Source: Amphritea opalescens (GTDB taxonomy: Bacteria; Pseudomonadota; Gammaproteobacteria; Pseudomonadales; Balneatricaceae). Taken from it: DNA of 64,000 nucleotides. The notes beneath the pieces were generated by a model. It ran no database searches. It was given only the letters and a program-made list of their open reading frames with translations, and was not told the DNA's origin. The DNA lies in contig NZ_RQXW01000008.1 of assembly GCF_003957515.1 (NCBI RefSeq), forward strand, positions 1 through 64,000, read 5' to 3'. Below are positions 37,894-45,729 of the stretch, piece after piece (within the stretch, counting starts at the first letter, position 1; the number at the start of each line of letters is the position of its first letter). Both the position numbers and the translations under genes were made by a program.

Positions 37894-38537
37894 AAGGGTT
37901 TCTCCCCGCTTTGTTCATTAGAGGCGCTGGCCGCAGTCGCATCCTCCTGTTCTGGCTCGTAACCGGTAATCATCGGTTTAATCAGGCTCAGTGGTGTTTT
38001 ACCCATGGTCGCCATGTACACATGCGCAATAATAAAGATCATCATCAAAAAGGCCGCCGCGGTGTGGGTTAGGGCGATCCATTCGAGTGGTATATTGCCA
38101 AGACCTATTTGATCCAGTTGGTTATAGAACAGATATAACAAGCCGGATACCCAGATCAGTGGCGAGATTATCAACTTGAGCCATAGGTAGGCAAGCCGCT
38201 GTAATGGGTTATGCTTGGCTAGGGTAGTTTTTTTGAAAGGGTGGGCGGCGCCGGTAAAAGTACCCACCGCATAATAGTAGATAACCGCCCCTAGTTTATC
38301 GGTTACCGGTATGTATTGACGCCACTCTCCGGTCGTAAAGTGCCAGAAAATAGCAAACACCCAGAGGGTAATCAGCGCCCAAGCGGCGGTTGAATGTAGT
38401 TGCACCGCTTTGCCGAAACCAAGCACCTGATAGGTGCCATGTACTTCAAAGCCGGTAAACAACAGGAAGAAGATCAACGCGGCCTGAGACCAGTGCCAGA
38501 AGCGTTCAAAACGTTTGAATACCATCACTCTGCTCAT
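37890..38537 (-). CDS. Cytochrome b561-like membrane subunit
   Basis: This 215-residue protein has four to five membrane segments and belongs to the cytochrome b (Ni/Fe-hydrogenase b-type, PF01292) group. Histidines likely to bind haem are in FWHWSQAALIFF, VQLHSTAAWAL, IFWHFTTGEW and LTHTAAAFLMMIFIIAHVYM. It overlaps the octaheme cytochrome gene by four bases. The natural model is electron transfer from the quinol pool to that cytochrome. Confidence 0.9.
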   Translation of the reverse strand: MSRVMVFKRFERFWHWSQAALIFFLLFTGFEVHGTYQVLGFGKAVQLHSTAAWALITLWVFAIFWHFTTGEWRQYIPVTDKLGAVIYYYAVGTFTGAAHPFKKTTLAKHNPLQRLAYLWLKLIISPLIWVSGLLYLFYNQLDQIGLGNIPLEWIALTHTAAAFLMMIFIIAHVYMATMGKTPLSLIKPMITGYEPEQEDATAASASNEQSGEKPL

Positions 38538-40153
38538 TTCTTATTCCTCCGTCTGCGTAGTGCTGAGATACCACGTCCACCCGCATGTGCCGCACTTCCG
38601 ATTAACATCAATAGAGCGGTGCCCCAACCGATTTTATCGAGCAGTGAGTTGTGATCTCGTGCTGGAATATAGATATCGGGTATTCCATTGAGCCGGCTAT
38701 TACGCGCATGACAACTGCTGCATTTAACGGCACTGTCTGCGGGGCCAACCATATGACTGATTGGCCAGTACATTTCGGTTTCGATGAAATCGAATTGGCC
38801 GCTATAGGGCTGTCCGGCTATTTTGGTACCCGCGGCGAGGGCTTTGGCCCAGTCAAAATTAGTCCATAAAGCACTATCATCGGTCGGGCTATACACATGG
38901 TTAATGAGCAGGGTTTTGTTAACGGTATCGAACGGTTGTTTGCCATGCATGATTTTGAATGGCCAGATCCGAGCATCAGGATCATGAGCGCTACCCTCTA
39001 TCCAGTTAACTTGGACAGGCGGATGATCACTATCGATGGTGTCCGTTTGCAGGGTGTAGTGGACGGTACCGTTAAACCAACGATACTCTGGTGTGACATT
39101 TTCGGCATAGTGGAAGTCGCCTTTGGTGCTCAGGTAGCTGAGATGGCCATTTTCATCGTAAACCGTCATCGGTTTGTTGTTTTCATCGAGCTTGCCTGCC
39201 GTTGACCAATCCCACCAGGTTTTAGTCGCCACACCTCCCCGAGCAAAGGCGGGAATATGACAGCTTTGACAGGCGACTCGGTCAACGTGTTCATTGAGCT
39301 TCTCTTCATGGTGTGGGGCTGCGCCATGGCATGATTCGCAAGAAGCCCTGCTCATATCGGTATGCCCGGGGACATCGATACCTTGGGTGTCGTGAGCATT
39401 TCCTTGGTAGCGGCTACCGGCGGTGATATGGCCTGTCGTGGTATGGCAGTCAGAACAAGCAAAGTTAGCGCCTTCGGCCGATAGGTGGACATCCAGTGAT
39501 TTCGGTGGATTAACCAGTGATGAGTCGAGATCACCATGTTTAACTCCGTCACCTCCGCCACCGTAGAAGTGACATGAGCCACAGTTGGCGGGCTGGCTAT
39601 GGCCGACATTTTGCGCAATAACGGTCAAATCGGGAGGGGCTTTCATATGCCCGCTGTCGAGGGGGGACTCCATCGGTTGATAGGCTGGATGACCGGCCGC
39701 GTTCGGAAGCTTAATGTAACCGCCCGTGGTGTCGTGACAGACGAGGCAATCGACACTGGTTTCATCCGTGGGTGGCGGCTGTTTCATATCCTCCCAACCG
39801 TAACCGGCGTGACAGCTTGTGCAGCGGGGTTCGTTTGAAGTGACTGAGCCGCAAAAGCTATTAATAACGTGACGTTTACCCAGTGTTTGAAGTGTTTTTG
39901 GCTGAACATACTCCCATGTCCAGTGGAGGCTCTGTTGGACTTGTTTAGCCGCTTCGGTGTGGCATTGAAGGCAAGCTTTAGTGACTTCGGGGCCACTATG
40001 AAACTGCTGCTGTAGAACTTTAAACTCTGAGTGGTCAGCCGTCGTGATGTTCTGATCCAGCTTTTCACTGGCGATGACTGCATAAGCATCGGTACTCAGA
40101 CATGCGAGAATGATCAACCACAGAGATAACTGAGCTTTGCAAAAAAGATCCAT
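38534..40153 (-). CDS. Octaheme c-type cytochrome, tetrathionate reductase family
   Basis: The protein (539 residues) has a signal peptide (MDLFCKAQLSLWLIILACLS, cut near AYA) and eight CXXCH motifs: CLQCH, CTSCH, CLVCH, CGSCH, CSDCH, CESCH, CQSCH and CSSCH. This matches the octaheme tetrathionate reductase family, which reduces tetrathionate, nitrite or hydroxylamine. A C-terminal membrane segment (GWGTALLMLIGSAAHAG) followed by RRRR anchors it. AGGAG six bases upstream favours ATG 40151-40153 over an ATG 13 codons earlier. A possible FNR-like site lies upstream. Confidence 0.9.
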   Translation of the reverse strand: MDLFCKAQLSLWLIILACLSTDAYAVIASEKLDQNITTADHSEFKVLQQQFHSGPEVTKACLQCHTEAAKQVQQSLHWTWEYVQPKTLQTLGKRHVINSFCGSVTSNEPRCTSCHAGYGWEDMKQPPPTDETSVDCLVCHDTTGGYIKLPNAAGHPAYQPMESPLDSGHMKAPPDLTVIAQNVGHSQPANCGSCHFYGGGGDGVKHGDLDSSLVNPPKSLDVHLSAEGANFACSDCHTTTGHITAGSRYQGNAHDTQGIDVPGHTDMSRASCESCHGAAPHHEEKLNEHVDRVACQSCHIPAFARGGVATKTWWDWSTAGKLDENNKPMTVYDENGHLSYLSTKGDFHYAENVTPEYRWFNGTVHYTLQTDTIDSDHPPVQVNWIEGSAHDPDARIWPFKIMHGKQPFDTVNKTLLINHVYSPTDDSALWTNFDWAKALAAGTKIAGQPYSGQFDFIETEMYWPISHMVGPADSAVKCSSCHARNSRLNGIPDIYIPARDHNSLLDKIGWGTALLMLIGSAAHAGGRGISALRRRRNKK

Positions 40154-40163
40154 CTCTGACTCC

Positions 40164-40189
40164 TTTCTAGTAGCGCTTTCTAGTAGCGC
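40164..40189. repeat. Perfect tandem duplication of a 13-bp unit
   Basis: TTTCTAGTAGCGC occurs twice in a row, 40164-40176 and 40177-40189. It lies in the leader of the octaheme cytochrome gene, just upstream of its ribosome binding site. Confidence 0.88.
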
Positions 40190-40258
40190 CAAGGATTAAG
40201 CGTGCCATTTCATATTAGCAGTGGCTAAATTAATAAACCATTATATGTTGGTTTACAT

Positions 40259-40272
40259 TAGATGTGCGTCAA
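40259..40272 (-). promoter_or_regulatory. FNR/Anr-like site upstream of the octaheme cytochrome operon
   Basis: On the minus strand TTGAC-GCAC-ATCTA matches eight of ten defined bases of the FNR box TTGAT-N4-ATCAA. Anaerobic control would suit a tetrathionate reductase-type enzyme. Spacing to the nearest -10 (40240-40245) is shorter than the usual class II arrangement. Confidence 0.35.
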
Positions 40273-40322
40273 TAAAAACATTGGCCATTAGCATGAACTC
40301 ACAACTAGGCCATAAATAAGGC

Positions 40323-40377
40323 CAGAAAAAGCGCTCACAGAAAAAGACAGAAAAAGACAGAAAAAGGTCAGAAAAAG
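40323..40377. repeat. Short repeats of CAGAAAAAG
   Basis: CAGAAAAAG begins at 40323, 40338, 40348, 40358 and 40369, mostly with a 10-bp period. The region is non-coding and purine-rich on the plus strand. Confidence 0.8.
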
Positions 40378-40539
40378 AAGCGAAGAGGCTGAAACAGCGA
40401 GGCACTAGAGGCGAAATAGAGTGTTAAGCCGTCAGCGGTAATACGCTCAAAACGGATAAGCGCGCATTGCCTGGGGGTAAAAACTATTATCGATAAGGCT
40501 GTCGATAAGGTAGTAGAGTCTAGGTGTGCCGACGGATGC

Positions 40540-40881
40540 CTAAAGGAATTGGGTGGTATTTAGCGGCTTGCTGTCACCGAGCCACATAATGTATTTAGTG
40601 TGGTCATCAAGATCGCTGCCGGTTACTGGGTGAATAAACACCGTGAGCCCGTTACGATTAAGCATTAACCAGGGAAGCACATTGCCGATCTGCTCTGCAC
40701 TAAAGGATAGCTGGCAACTCCACTCAGGGTGAGGTCCTACGGGTTTCTGATGGACGCGACCCATGGCGACAGCGAGGTGATCGCGGGCCTGCTCACAGAG
40801 CTTGGTTGCTTGATTAAGGGTATTGGCATCGAAGTAAACATGTGCGTGATAGGCCCGAATGTCGGATGCTGCCAGTGTCAT
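40540..40881 (-). CDS. DOPA 4,5-dioxygenase family protein
   Basis: The 113-residue protein belongs to PF08883, named for fungal extradiol dioxygenases that open the ring of DOPA; bacterial members act on other aromatic compounds or are uncharacterised. The conserved YHAHVYFDA near the start, RVHQKPVGPHP and FIHPVTGSDLDDHTKY provide the histidines of the iron site. AGGAA five bases before ATG 40879-40881 supports this start rather than one 30 codons upstream. It diverges from the GlcG-family gene. Confidence 0.88.
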   Translation of the reverse strand: MTLAASDIRAYHAHVYFDANTLNQATKLCEQARDHLAVAMGRVHQKPVGPHPEWSCQLSFSAEQIGNVLPWLMLNRNGLTVFIHPVTGSDLDDHTKYIMWLGDSKPLNTTQFL

Positions 40882-40905
40882 AACATTTCCTATGTGTGAT
40901 GGTGT

Positions 40906-40926
40906 TGATAGATGATAGATGATAGA
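40906..40926. repeat. Three copies of a 7-bp unit
   Basis: TGATAGA is repeated three times in a row at 40906-40926, followed by TGAAAG. It lies in the leader between the divergent DOPA dioxygenase and GlcG-family genes. Confidence 0.8.
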
Positions 40927-41043
40927 TGAAAGCGATTTATAGAAGCAATTGTTATCATAAAGATGCATCATTACTCGCTAAAATGGCTTTGCCTATACAA
41001 TGCGAGAAAGCGGCATCTGCCAACGGTAATAATAGGAGATATG

Positions 41044-41475
41044 ATGAATAAAACCCATGTACAGGCATCCCTGACGCTGGATGCTGCTTTATTAATGGCA
41101 AAGGCGGCCATCGATAAAGGTAATGAATTAGGTATTAAGATTAATGTCGTGGTGGTCGATAGTGCGGGTCACCGGTTGGTGTCTCTGCGAGAACCTGGGG
41201 CACCGATGCCATCGATGGATTACGCTGAGAAAAAAGCATATACCGCCGTGCATTTTAAACGGTCCACTGATAAATGGGCTGAGGCGCTTGAGGGGCAAGC
41301 GGTGCTGGCAAACGGCCTAGCACAACATGAAAAAGTGGCTTTGTTTGGTGGTGGCCTCCCAGCTTGGGTTGATTCGGTGGTGGTAGGGGCTGTCGGTGTG
41401 TCCGGCGGTAAGGTTGCTGAGGACATAGCCTGTGCCGAAGCGGCATTAATGATACTAAGCGATGGCGATTCATAG
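41044..41475 (+). CDS. GlcG/HbpS-family heme-degrading-domain protein
   Basis: This 143-residue single-domain protein belongs to PF03928 (GlcG/HbpS). Members bind haem or cobalamin-like ligands or serve as accessory proteins. Family motifs are VVVVDSAGHRLVSLREPGAP, KKAYTAVHFKRST and VGAVGVSGGKVAEDIACAEAA. The best start is ATG 41044, five bases after AGGAG at 41034-41038. No glycolate operon is next to it, so its role is not clear from context. Confidence 0.88.
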   Translation: MNKTHVQASLTLDAALLMAKAAIDKGNELGIKINVVVVDSAGHRLVSLREPGAPMPSMDYAEKKAYTAVHFKRSTDKWAEALEGQAVLANGLAQHEKVALFGGGLPAWVDSVVVGAVGVSGGKVAEDIACAEAALMILSDGDS

Positions 41476-41493
41476 GGGGGATAGTACAGATCT

Positions 41494-41511
41494 TCACTAG
41501 CTAGCTAGTGA
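41494..41511. repeat. Perfect 18-bp palindrome TCACTAGCTAGCTAGTGA
   Basis: The sequence equals its own reverse complement over 18 bases and contains three overlapping CTAG tetramers. It lies 19 bases after the GlcG-family stop and 11 bases before the small TTG-start frame. No T tract follows. Confidence 0.8.
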
Positions 41512-41521
41512 TAGGCGTCAG

Positions 41522-41680
41522 TTGACCAAAGTCGAGAGTGGTTATTATCTTGATAAAAGCGAGGCAGCTTTAGATGACCGTTATCTTGATATAGCCGAGG
41601 GTCTAAAGGTGGGCAATATAAGATTAAGTCTTGTTAATAGCAGTGAGCAACCAGTACATATTAATTATGTCATCGGCTAA
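41522..41680 (+). CDS. Possible small protein (52 aa), TTG start
   Basis: A 52-codon frame begins at TTG 41522, six bases after AGG, and ends at TAA 41678. Its product runs TKVESGYYLDKSEAALDDR, then YLDIAEGLKVG and NIRLSLVNSSEQPVHINYVIG. Codons look normal for this genome. The YLDKSE and YLDIAE segments are a DNA repeat in the same frame, 12 codons apart. No family is recognised. It may be a small gene, or the end of a decayed larger one, since a stop precedes it by 8 codons. Confidence 0.4.
   Translation: MTKVESGYYLDKSEAALDDRYLDIAEGLKVGNIRLSLVNSSEQPVHINYVIG
41545..41600. repeat. 20-bp imperfect direct repeat, 36-bp spacing
   Basis: The 20 bases at 41545-41564 recur at 41581-41600 with three mismatches; both begin TTATCTTGATA and end CGAGG. 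The 36-bp spacing is 12 codons, so the copies keep the same frame in the small reading frame at 41522. Confidence 0.8.
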
Positions 41681-41707
41681 CGGCTGAGAGAAAGACGACT
41701 GGATCGC

Positions 41708-41890
41708 TTAACGGTGAGCCAGTGGACCTGTGAAGAAAGCCGGCAGTTCGGTTGAGAATAGGTTGATGACTTTTTGTACGCTATTAGAAAGGATCTCTTT
41801 TAGATAAGCCGCGCGCTCTTCATTAGCTTCTGCAACGATGGCTTGTAGATCACTGTTGCTCGATTCAGCGTCGAAGTTATATTTGATCAT
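41708..41890 (-). CDS. Small protein of unknown function (60 aa)
   Basis: ATG at 41888-41890 has AAGGA eight bases upstream and gives a 60-residue protein, MIKYNFDAESSNSDLQAIVA followed by EANEERAAYLKEILSNSVQK. The C-terminal part is more hydrophobic (VINLFSTELPAFFTGPLAHR). One or two amphipathic helices are likely. Longer frames starting further upstream lack a ribosome binding site. I do not recognise it. A dyad sits about 40 bases upstream. Confidence 0.6.
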   Translation of the reverse strand: MIKYNFDAESSNSDLQAIVAEANEERAAYLKEILSNSVQKVINLFSTELPAFFTGPLAHR

Positions 41891-42272
41891 GATGGTATTC
41901 CTTTGAATGTTTACGATAAGAGACATCTTAGACCTTCGTCTAAAGTGAAACAAACGAGTAATTCTTGCACCAAAGGTTAGAAAAATTCATCATTTGGGTT
42001 GTTTTTTTATCAGATTCTTTACGCCTCTCAGTGTTAGAGTCTCATTCGTGACAGATGAGTTGACATGCAATACCTCAATACCGACAGCGGTCAAATGTAA
42101 ACTTTATACTCATTAGTTTTTATTATTGGAGACTGTCGATAGCGTTGTCTAAGAGGGTATCGCAAAGCCCGTGTAGATCTATGTCTATATAAGCTCGTTA
42201 ATAGCGGGATTAATCTTTACAATTCAGCCAGTTTTTTTAACGTATTACCTCCTTCGTCATATAGGTTGTCGC
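41891..42272. other. 382-bp divergent region upstream of the second MFS gene
   Basis: Apart from the leader of the 60-residue protein, no gene is visible. TTAGAC-CTTC-GTCTAA at 41928-41943 is a perfect 6-bp dyad that could be an operator of the small gene. The right half is AT-rich and should contain the MFS promoter. Confidence 0.45.
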
Positions 42273-43469
42273 GTGTCGCAATTAGTCCGTAAGTTTTTTC
42301 TCCCGGTGATTTGTCCTGCCGCCATTGTGTCTACCATTCAGCAGGCCTTATTGGTGGTTTTACCCTTATACGTGTTATCGATTGGTGGAACCCTAGCGGA
42401 ATCAGCGATGATTATCGGTTTTAAGGGGATTGGTATGATGCTGGGTGATCTACCAGCAGGCTTACTGTTAGCGCGATTTGGTGATAAACGCTTAATGCTG
42501 GGTGCGGCCGTCACCTCTTCTCTGTCTTTGGCTCTGATGGCTCTATTTCCTACGCTGGGCGTGTTGACGGCAGCGGCATTATTACTGGGTTTTGCTCATG
42601 GCAGCTGGCTGGTGGGACGAATCTCCTATGTCTCCGATGCCGCCGCGCCGAATGAACGAGGTCGGGTGATGTCGCTATCTGCGGGCACCATTCGGCTCGG
42701 TAATGTGGTGGGGCCCTTACTGGCAGGGTTTATGATTGCGGCGCAAGGGTATCAGGTTACACTCGCGGTCTTCACCCTCAGTTCTTTGTTGGTGGTGCTC
42801 TTTGTGGCTTTATGGGTTGTCTATAGCAAACCTCATGGAGAGGATAGCCATCATGTGGCCGCGTTGCAAGATGCGGTGGTCGACAACCGCAAGGTGTTGT
42901 TAACGGCGGGTGTCGCATCTCTGGCTTTGATGTTGGTACGCGCATCCAGAGCGTTGTTATTACCCCTCACCGGCGCGGCGTTATTGTTGGACGAAACCAG
43001 TATTGGCATGGTTATCTCCATTGGCGCGGTGGTTGATACGTTACTGTTTTACCCCGCGGGTACCATGATGGATCGCATTGGTCGTAAGCCGATGTTTATT
43101 GCAAGTTTGACGTTACTGGGCCTGAGTATCAGTTTGCTGCCGATGGCCGAAGGGTTGTGGAGCTTAATTCTGATCGCATCTTTGATGGGGCTGGGTAACG
43201 GGGTTTCTGCGGGGGTGATTATGACGGTGGGGTCGGATTTAGCACCTCGATTAAACCGGGGCGGCTTTATTGGTATCTGGCGCCTGCTGTCGGATGTGGG
43301 TTCTACTTCGGGCCCATTGCTGATTGGCTTGATGGTGAAATTATCGGGGCTGGCGATGGCGAGTTATAGTATTGGTCTGTTAGGCCTTTTGGGTGGAGCC
43401 TTCGTGGTGAAAGCGATGCGCGAGACTCACCGTAAGGATGATAGGGTTGAGGTTGATAGGAAAGGGTAG
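42273..43469 (+). CDS. MFS transporter
   Basis: A 398-residue protein with about twelve membrane segments. MFS motif A variants are in LLARFGDKRLMLG (first half) and DRIGRKPMFIA (second half), and ERGRVMSLSAGTIRLGNVVGP lies in the central cytoplasmic region. Substrate is unknown; drug-efflux relatives are the best guess. Translation is taken from GTG 42273, as no better ATG lies near. A terminator hairpin lies 110 bases after the stop, but its T tract faces the other strand. Confidence 0.86.
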   Translation: MSQLVRKFFLPVICPAAIVSTIQQALLVVLPLYVLSIGGTLAESAMIIGFKGIGMMLGDLPAGLLLARFGDKRLMLGAAVTSSLSLALMALFPTLGVLTAAALLLGFAHGSWLVGRISYVSDAAAPNERGRVMSLSAGTIRLGNVVGPLLAGFMIAAQGYQVTLAVFTLSSLLVVLFVALWVVYSKPHGEDSHHVAALQDAVVDNRKVLLTAGVASLALMLVRASRALLLPLTGAALLLDETSIGMVISIGAVVDTLLFYPAGTMMDRIGRKPMFIASLTLLGLSISLLPMAEGLWSLILIASLMGLGNGVSAGVIMTVGSDLAPRLNRGGFIGIWRLLSDVGSTSGPLLIGLMVKLSGLAMASYSIGLLGLLGGAFVVKAMRETHRKDDRVEVDRKG

Positions 43470-43578
43470 CTTTCAATGCTTAGCGCATGGCATCACTGTA
43501 AGTCGTTTAGGTGAGCAGGCTTTGAGCGTTGATCTTCGTCGTTTAAATTTGTTGGCTGATGATTGGGTCGTCTAACAA

Positions 43579-43598
43579 AACCCCGCTGCCACGGGGTT
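43579..43598 (-). terminator. Terminator of the PilZ-ParA operon
   Basis: On the minus strand AACCCCG pairs with CGGGGTT around a 6-base loop, followed by TTGTT. It lies about 65 bases after the ParA-like stop codon. Confidence 0.7.
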
Positions 43599-43662
43599 GC
43601 TAGAGAGAGCAAGAGTCGCGTCTGTTAAAGCATGGTGCAGGCTTGTATGACGTCTAGGTTCC

Positions 43663-44718
43663 TTATAGCGATGGAATGACCGTTTCCTCATTACCACCAT
43701 GTTTAACGCCACCGAGCAAAATGGTTTTGTCTTTCGTAATGGTGCGTACCAGTGCGGCATAATCTGCAGCGCCATCTCCGTCGGGCAGAAACTCAAAGAT
43801 GGTTTCACCGTGCGAAGGTGAGCGGCTTAATTGCTCGTCATAGCGTATTGGGGTGCAAACCTTATCGTTGTATAAGCTCTGTAGCTTGCGATAGATATGC
43901 TTGGGTTGTTCCACTCGGGTGTCGAGAAAGGTCGGTAAGATATAATTGAGATCTATATCTTTGTATTTTTTAATCGCGTGAAGGTTTTTAGTAAATTCCG
44001 CTAACCCATGGAGTGACATCACTTCTAATGAGACCGGAGTCAGTACTTCGGTGGCATAGAAGAGTACGTTGACAGTTAGCTGATCCCAGCCCGGTGAGGT
44101 ATCGATAATGACGTAGTCGTAAGCGGTATCTACTTCTGCCATCGCTTCCGATAGGGTCCATTCAGAGCCAAAACTTTTTTTATCGATGATGCGTTTAACG
44201 CCGGCCAAGGATCGGCCGCCACTGAGTAGCCATAGATTGGGTCTGGCTTCGACGATTGTTTCTTTGGCGGTGAGTTCGCCGGTCAATAGTTCAGTTAAAC
44301 CCGCGGGTGGTTTTTTACCCAGCATGAAGGATGACTGACCCTGGGTATCCGTATCGATTAAGAGTACCTTATAGCCCGCCATCGCCAAGCCGGCACTGAG
44401 GTTAACCGCCGTGGTTGTTTTTCCGACTCCGCCTTTGCTGAGTGATACGCAAATTTTTCGCGGGGTCTTCGGTACTCTAGGGGTTTCAATGATCGGAGCG
44501 GGTTGTGGCGCAGCAACAACGGCAGGCTGCGCCGCTGGCGGCTGTACAACTGGTTTCGATTGTATTGCATCGGGCTGAACAAGGCCGTTGTGATCAAGAT
44601 TGATGACAAACTTATGCTCGCAAGCTTTACAGCGCACCACGAACCGTTTTTTCTCAGCAAAACGGCTGGTATCGGCATGATGTTTACGCGAGCAGTTTGG
44701 GCAAACAATAATAGTCAT
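43663..44718 (-). CDS. ParA/MinD-family ATPase with N-terminal zinc ribbon
   Basis: This 351-residue protein begins with a zinc-ribbon finger of the MJ0042 type (Cys6, Cys9, Cys30, Cys33). A Pro/Ala/Val-rich linker (about residues 50-85) leads to a ParA-type ATPase. The deviant Walker A KGGVGKTT (95-102) has its signature lysine. LLIDTDTQGQSS and YVIIDTSPGWDQ supply the other nucleotide-site residues. It is not next to an origin or parB. It overlaps the small upstream gene by four bases, and a PilZ gene leads the operon. This suggests protein positioning, not DNA partition. Confidence 0.88.
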   Translation of the reverse strand: MTIIVCPNCSRKHHADTSRFAEKKRFVVRCKACEHKFVINLDHNGLVQPDAIQSKPVVQPPAAQPAVVAAPQPAPIIETPRVPKTPRKICVSLSKGGVGKTTTAVNLSAGLAMAGYKVLLIDTDTQGQSSFMLGKKPPAGLTELLTGELTAKETIVEARPNLWLLSGGRSLAGVKRIIDKKSFGSEWTLSEAMAEVDTAYDYVIIDTSPGWDQLTVNVLFYATEVLTPVSLEVMSLHGLAEFTKNLHAIKKYKDIDLNYILPTFLDTRVEQPKHIYRKLQSLYNDKVCTPIRYDEQLSRSPSHGETIFEFLPDGDGAADYAALVRTITKDKTILLGGVKHGGNEETVIPSL

Positions 44719-45038
44719 GGGTTAGCCTTCTTAAGGTCATCAAGGATGGCGTTTAATGCAATCTTAGCAAGCCTTTCTACCGAGACATTGGTCTTCGATT
44801 TAGTGATAAATTTAAGACTGATCTTGCCCTTTAGTTTCCAAGCATGAATCGCAAACTGATCATTTTCGGTTTCCCAGATGAGTTCGCCCTGATTTTTGGG
44901 TGGCTCTGCAACAACGGAGTCTTCGGCATCACAAAAAATAATATTATTGAGTTGCTGAAGTTCATCGATACTGTCGTCGACATCATCGCTTAACAGCGAG
45001 TCCATAATATCCCGATTTTTTGGCTCAGGCATCTTCAA
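44715..45038 (-). CDS. Unknown protein between PilZ and ParA genes
   Basis: This 107-residue protein is not recognised. The first half is acidic (SLLSDDVDDSIDELQQLNN, then CDAEDSV), the second half is a compact part with GELIWETENDQFAIHAWKL, KGKISLKFITKSK and a final amphipathic helix (VERLAKIALNAILDDLKKA). It overlaps the PilZ gene by 14 bases and the ParA gene by four, so all three are made together. It could link the PilZ protein to the ATPase. Confidence 0.72.
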   Translation of the reverse strand: MKMPEPKNRDIMDSLLSDDVDDSIDELQQLNNIIFCDAEDSVVAEPPKNQGELIWETENDQFAIHAWKLKGKISLKFITKSKTNVSVERLAKIALNAILDDLKKANP

Positions 45039-45432
45039 ATATCTCTTTACGGAGGTGGAGTAATGCCTGATCTAAGGCGCTGCGGGTTGTTTCATCGATG
45101 TGCTGCCATTGGATACCGCATATCCAATTACCTTCCTCATTCAGTGATGAGTGGACCACTTCACCGACTAAGCCGTCAAAATGGAATTCACCCAAAACGA
45201 TCTTGCAGTCAGGTGTAATATCCGCGGAAGAGAGGGGGGCAGTGGCATCAATAGCAATGCAGACACCTTCATTGCTGATATCTATAAGCGGGTATGTTGA
45301 GTCATTCGTAATCAGTAGCGAGGTTTCTCTGTCTTTGACAGGGATGCGGTATGACTTTCGGGAGACCTCTATTGACTCTGAATCATTGGGAATCTCTTCA
45401 AATTCCAATGTGTCATCCTGTATCAGTTTCAT
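45025..45432 (-). CDS. PilZ-domain c-di-GMP-binding protein
   Basis: The 135-residue protein carries a PilZ domain. The two c-di-GMP contact motifs are intact: RxxxR as RKSYR (residues 25-29) and DxSxxG as DISNEG (51-56). IVLGEFHFDGLVGEVVHSS and WICGIQWQ follow. ATG 45430-45432 is preceded at 7 bases by AGAGG, better than frames starting up to 32 codons upstream. The next genes overlap, ending in a ParA-type ATPase. This argues for c-di-GMP control of a localisation system. Confidence 0.87.
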   Translation of the reverse strand: MKLIQDDTLEFEEIPNDSESIEVSRKSYRIPVKDRETSLLITNDSTYPLIDISNEGVCIAIDATAPLSSADITPDCKIVLGEFHFDGLVGEVVHSSLNEEGNWICGIQWQHIDETTRSALDQALLHLRKEIFEDA

Positions 45433-45729
45433 CGCATAACCTCTTTGAACATCTGTCTCTTCCGCCATCAATTGAGTAATAAGGCGATCGTTATCGTGTA
45501 CAGGCCTTATGTTTGCTGCTGGTGCCATAGGCTATAAGCAGTGATTACCTCAGGTTGAACGTATCAACTAAGGTATGTCATGACCATCTATAATGGTTAT
45601 AAAAGCAGCAATTAAGGGGTATCACAAGGCTTGCACCTCTTAAAATGGGTATGAGTAAATAAAACTTGATCATTCGGATCATTGCTCTGTAGCAGTACGC
45701 AATTTATATATCAGAGAGTTTTACGCCTA

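Larger units (their letters stand above)
40154..40539. other. 386-bp region upstream of the octaheme cytochrome operon
   Basis: No gene is present. It holds the ribosome binding site and promoter of the cytochrome operon (minus), a 13-bp duplication, an FNR-like site, a run of CAGAAAAAGA repeats and, near 40490-40520, the end of the DOPA dioxygenase transcript. TATAAT read on the minus strand is at 40240-40245. Confidence 0.5.

Noticed and set aside
43663-44718. Chromosome or plasmid partition locus
   Set aside because: There is no parB, parS-like cluster or replication gene; the neighbours are a PilZ protein and an unknown protein.
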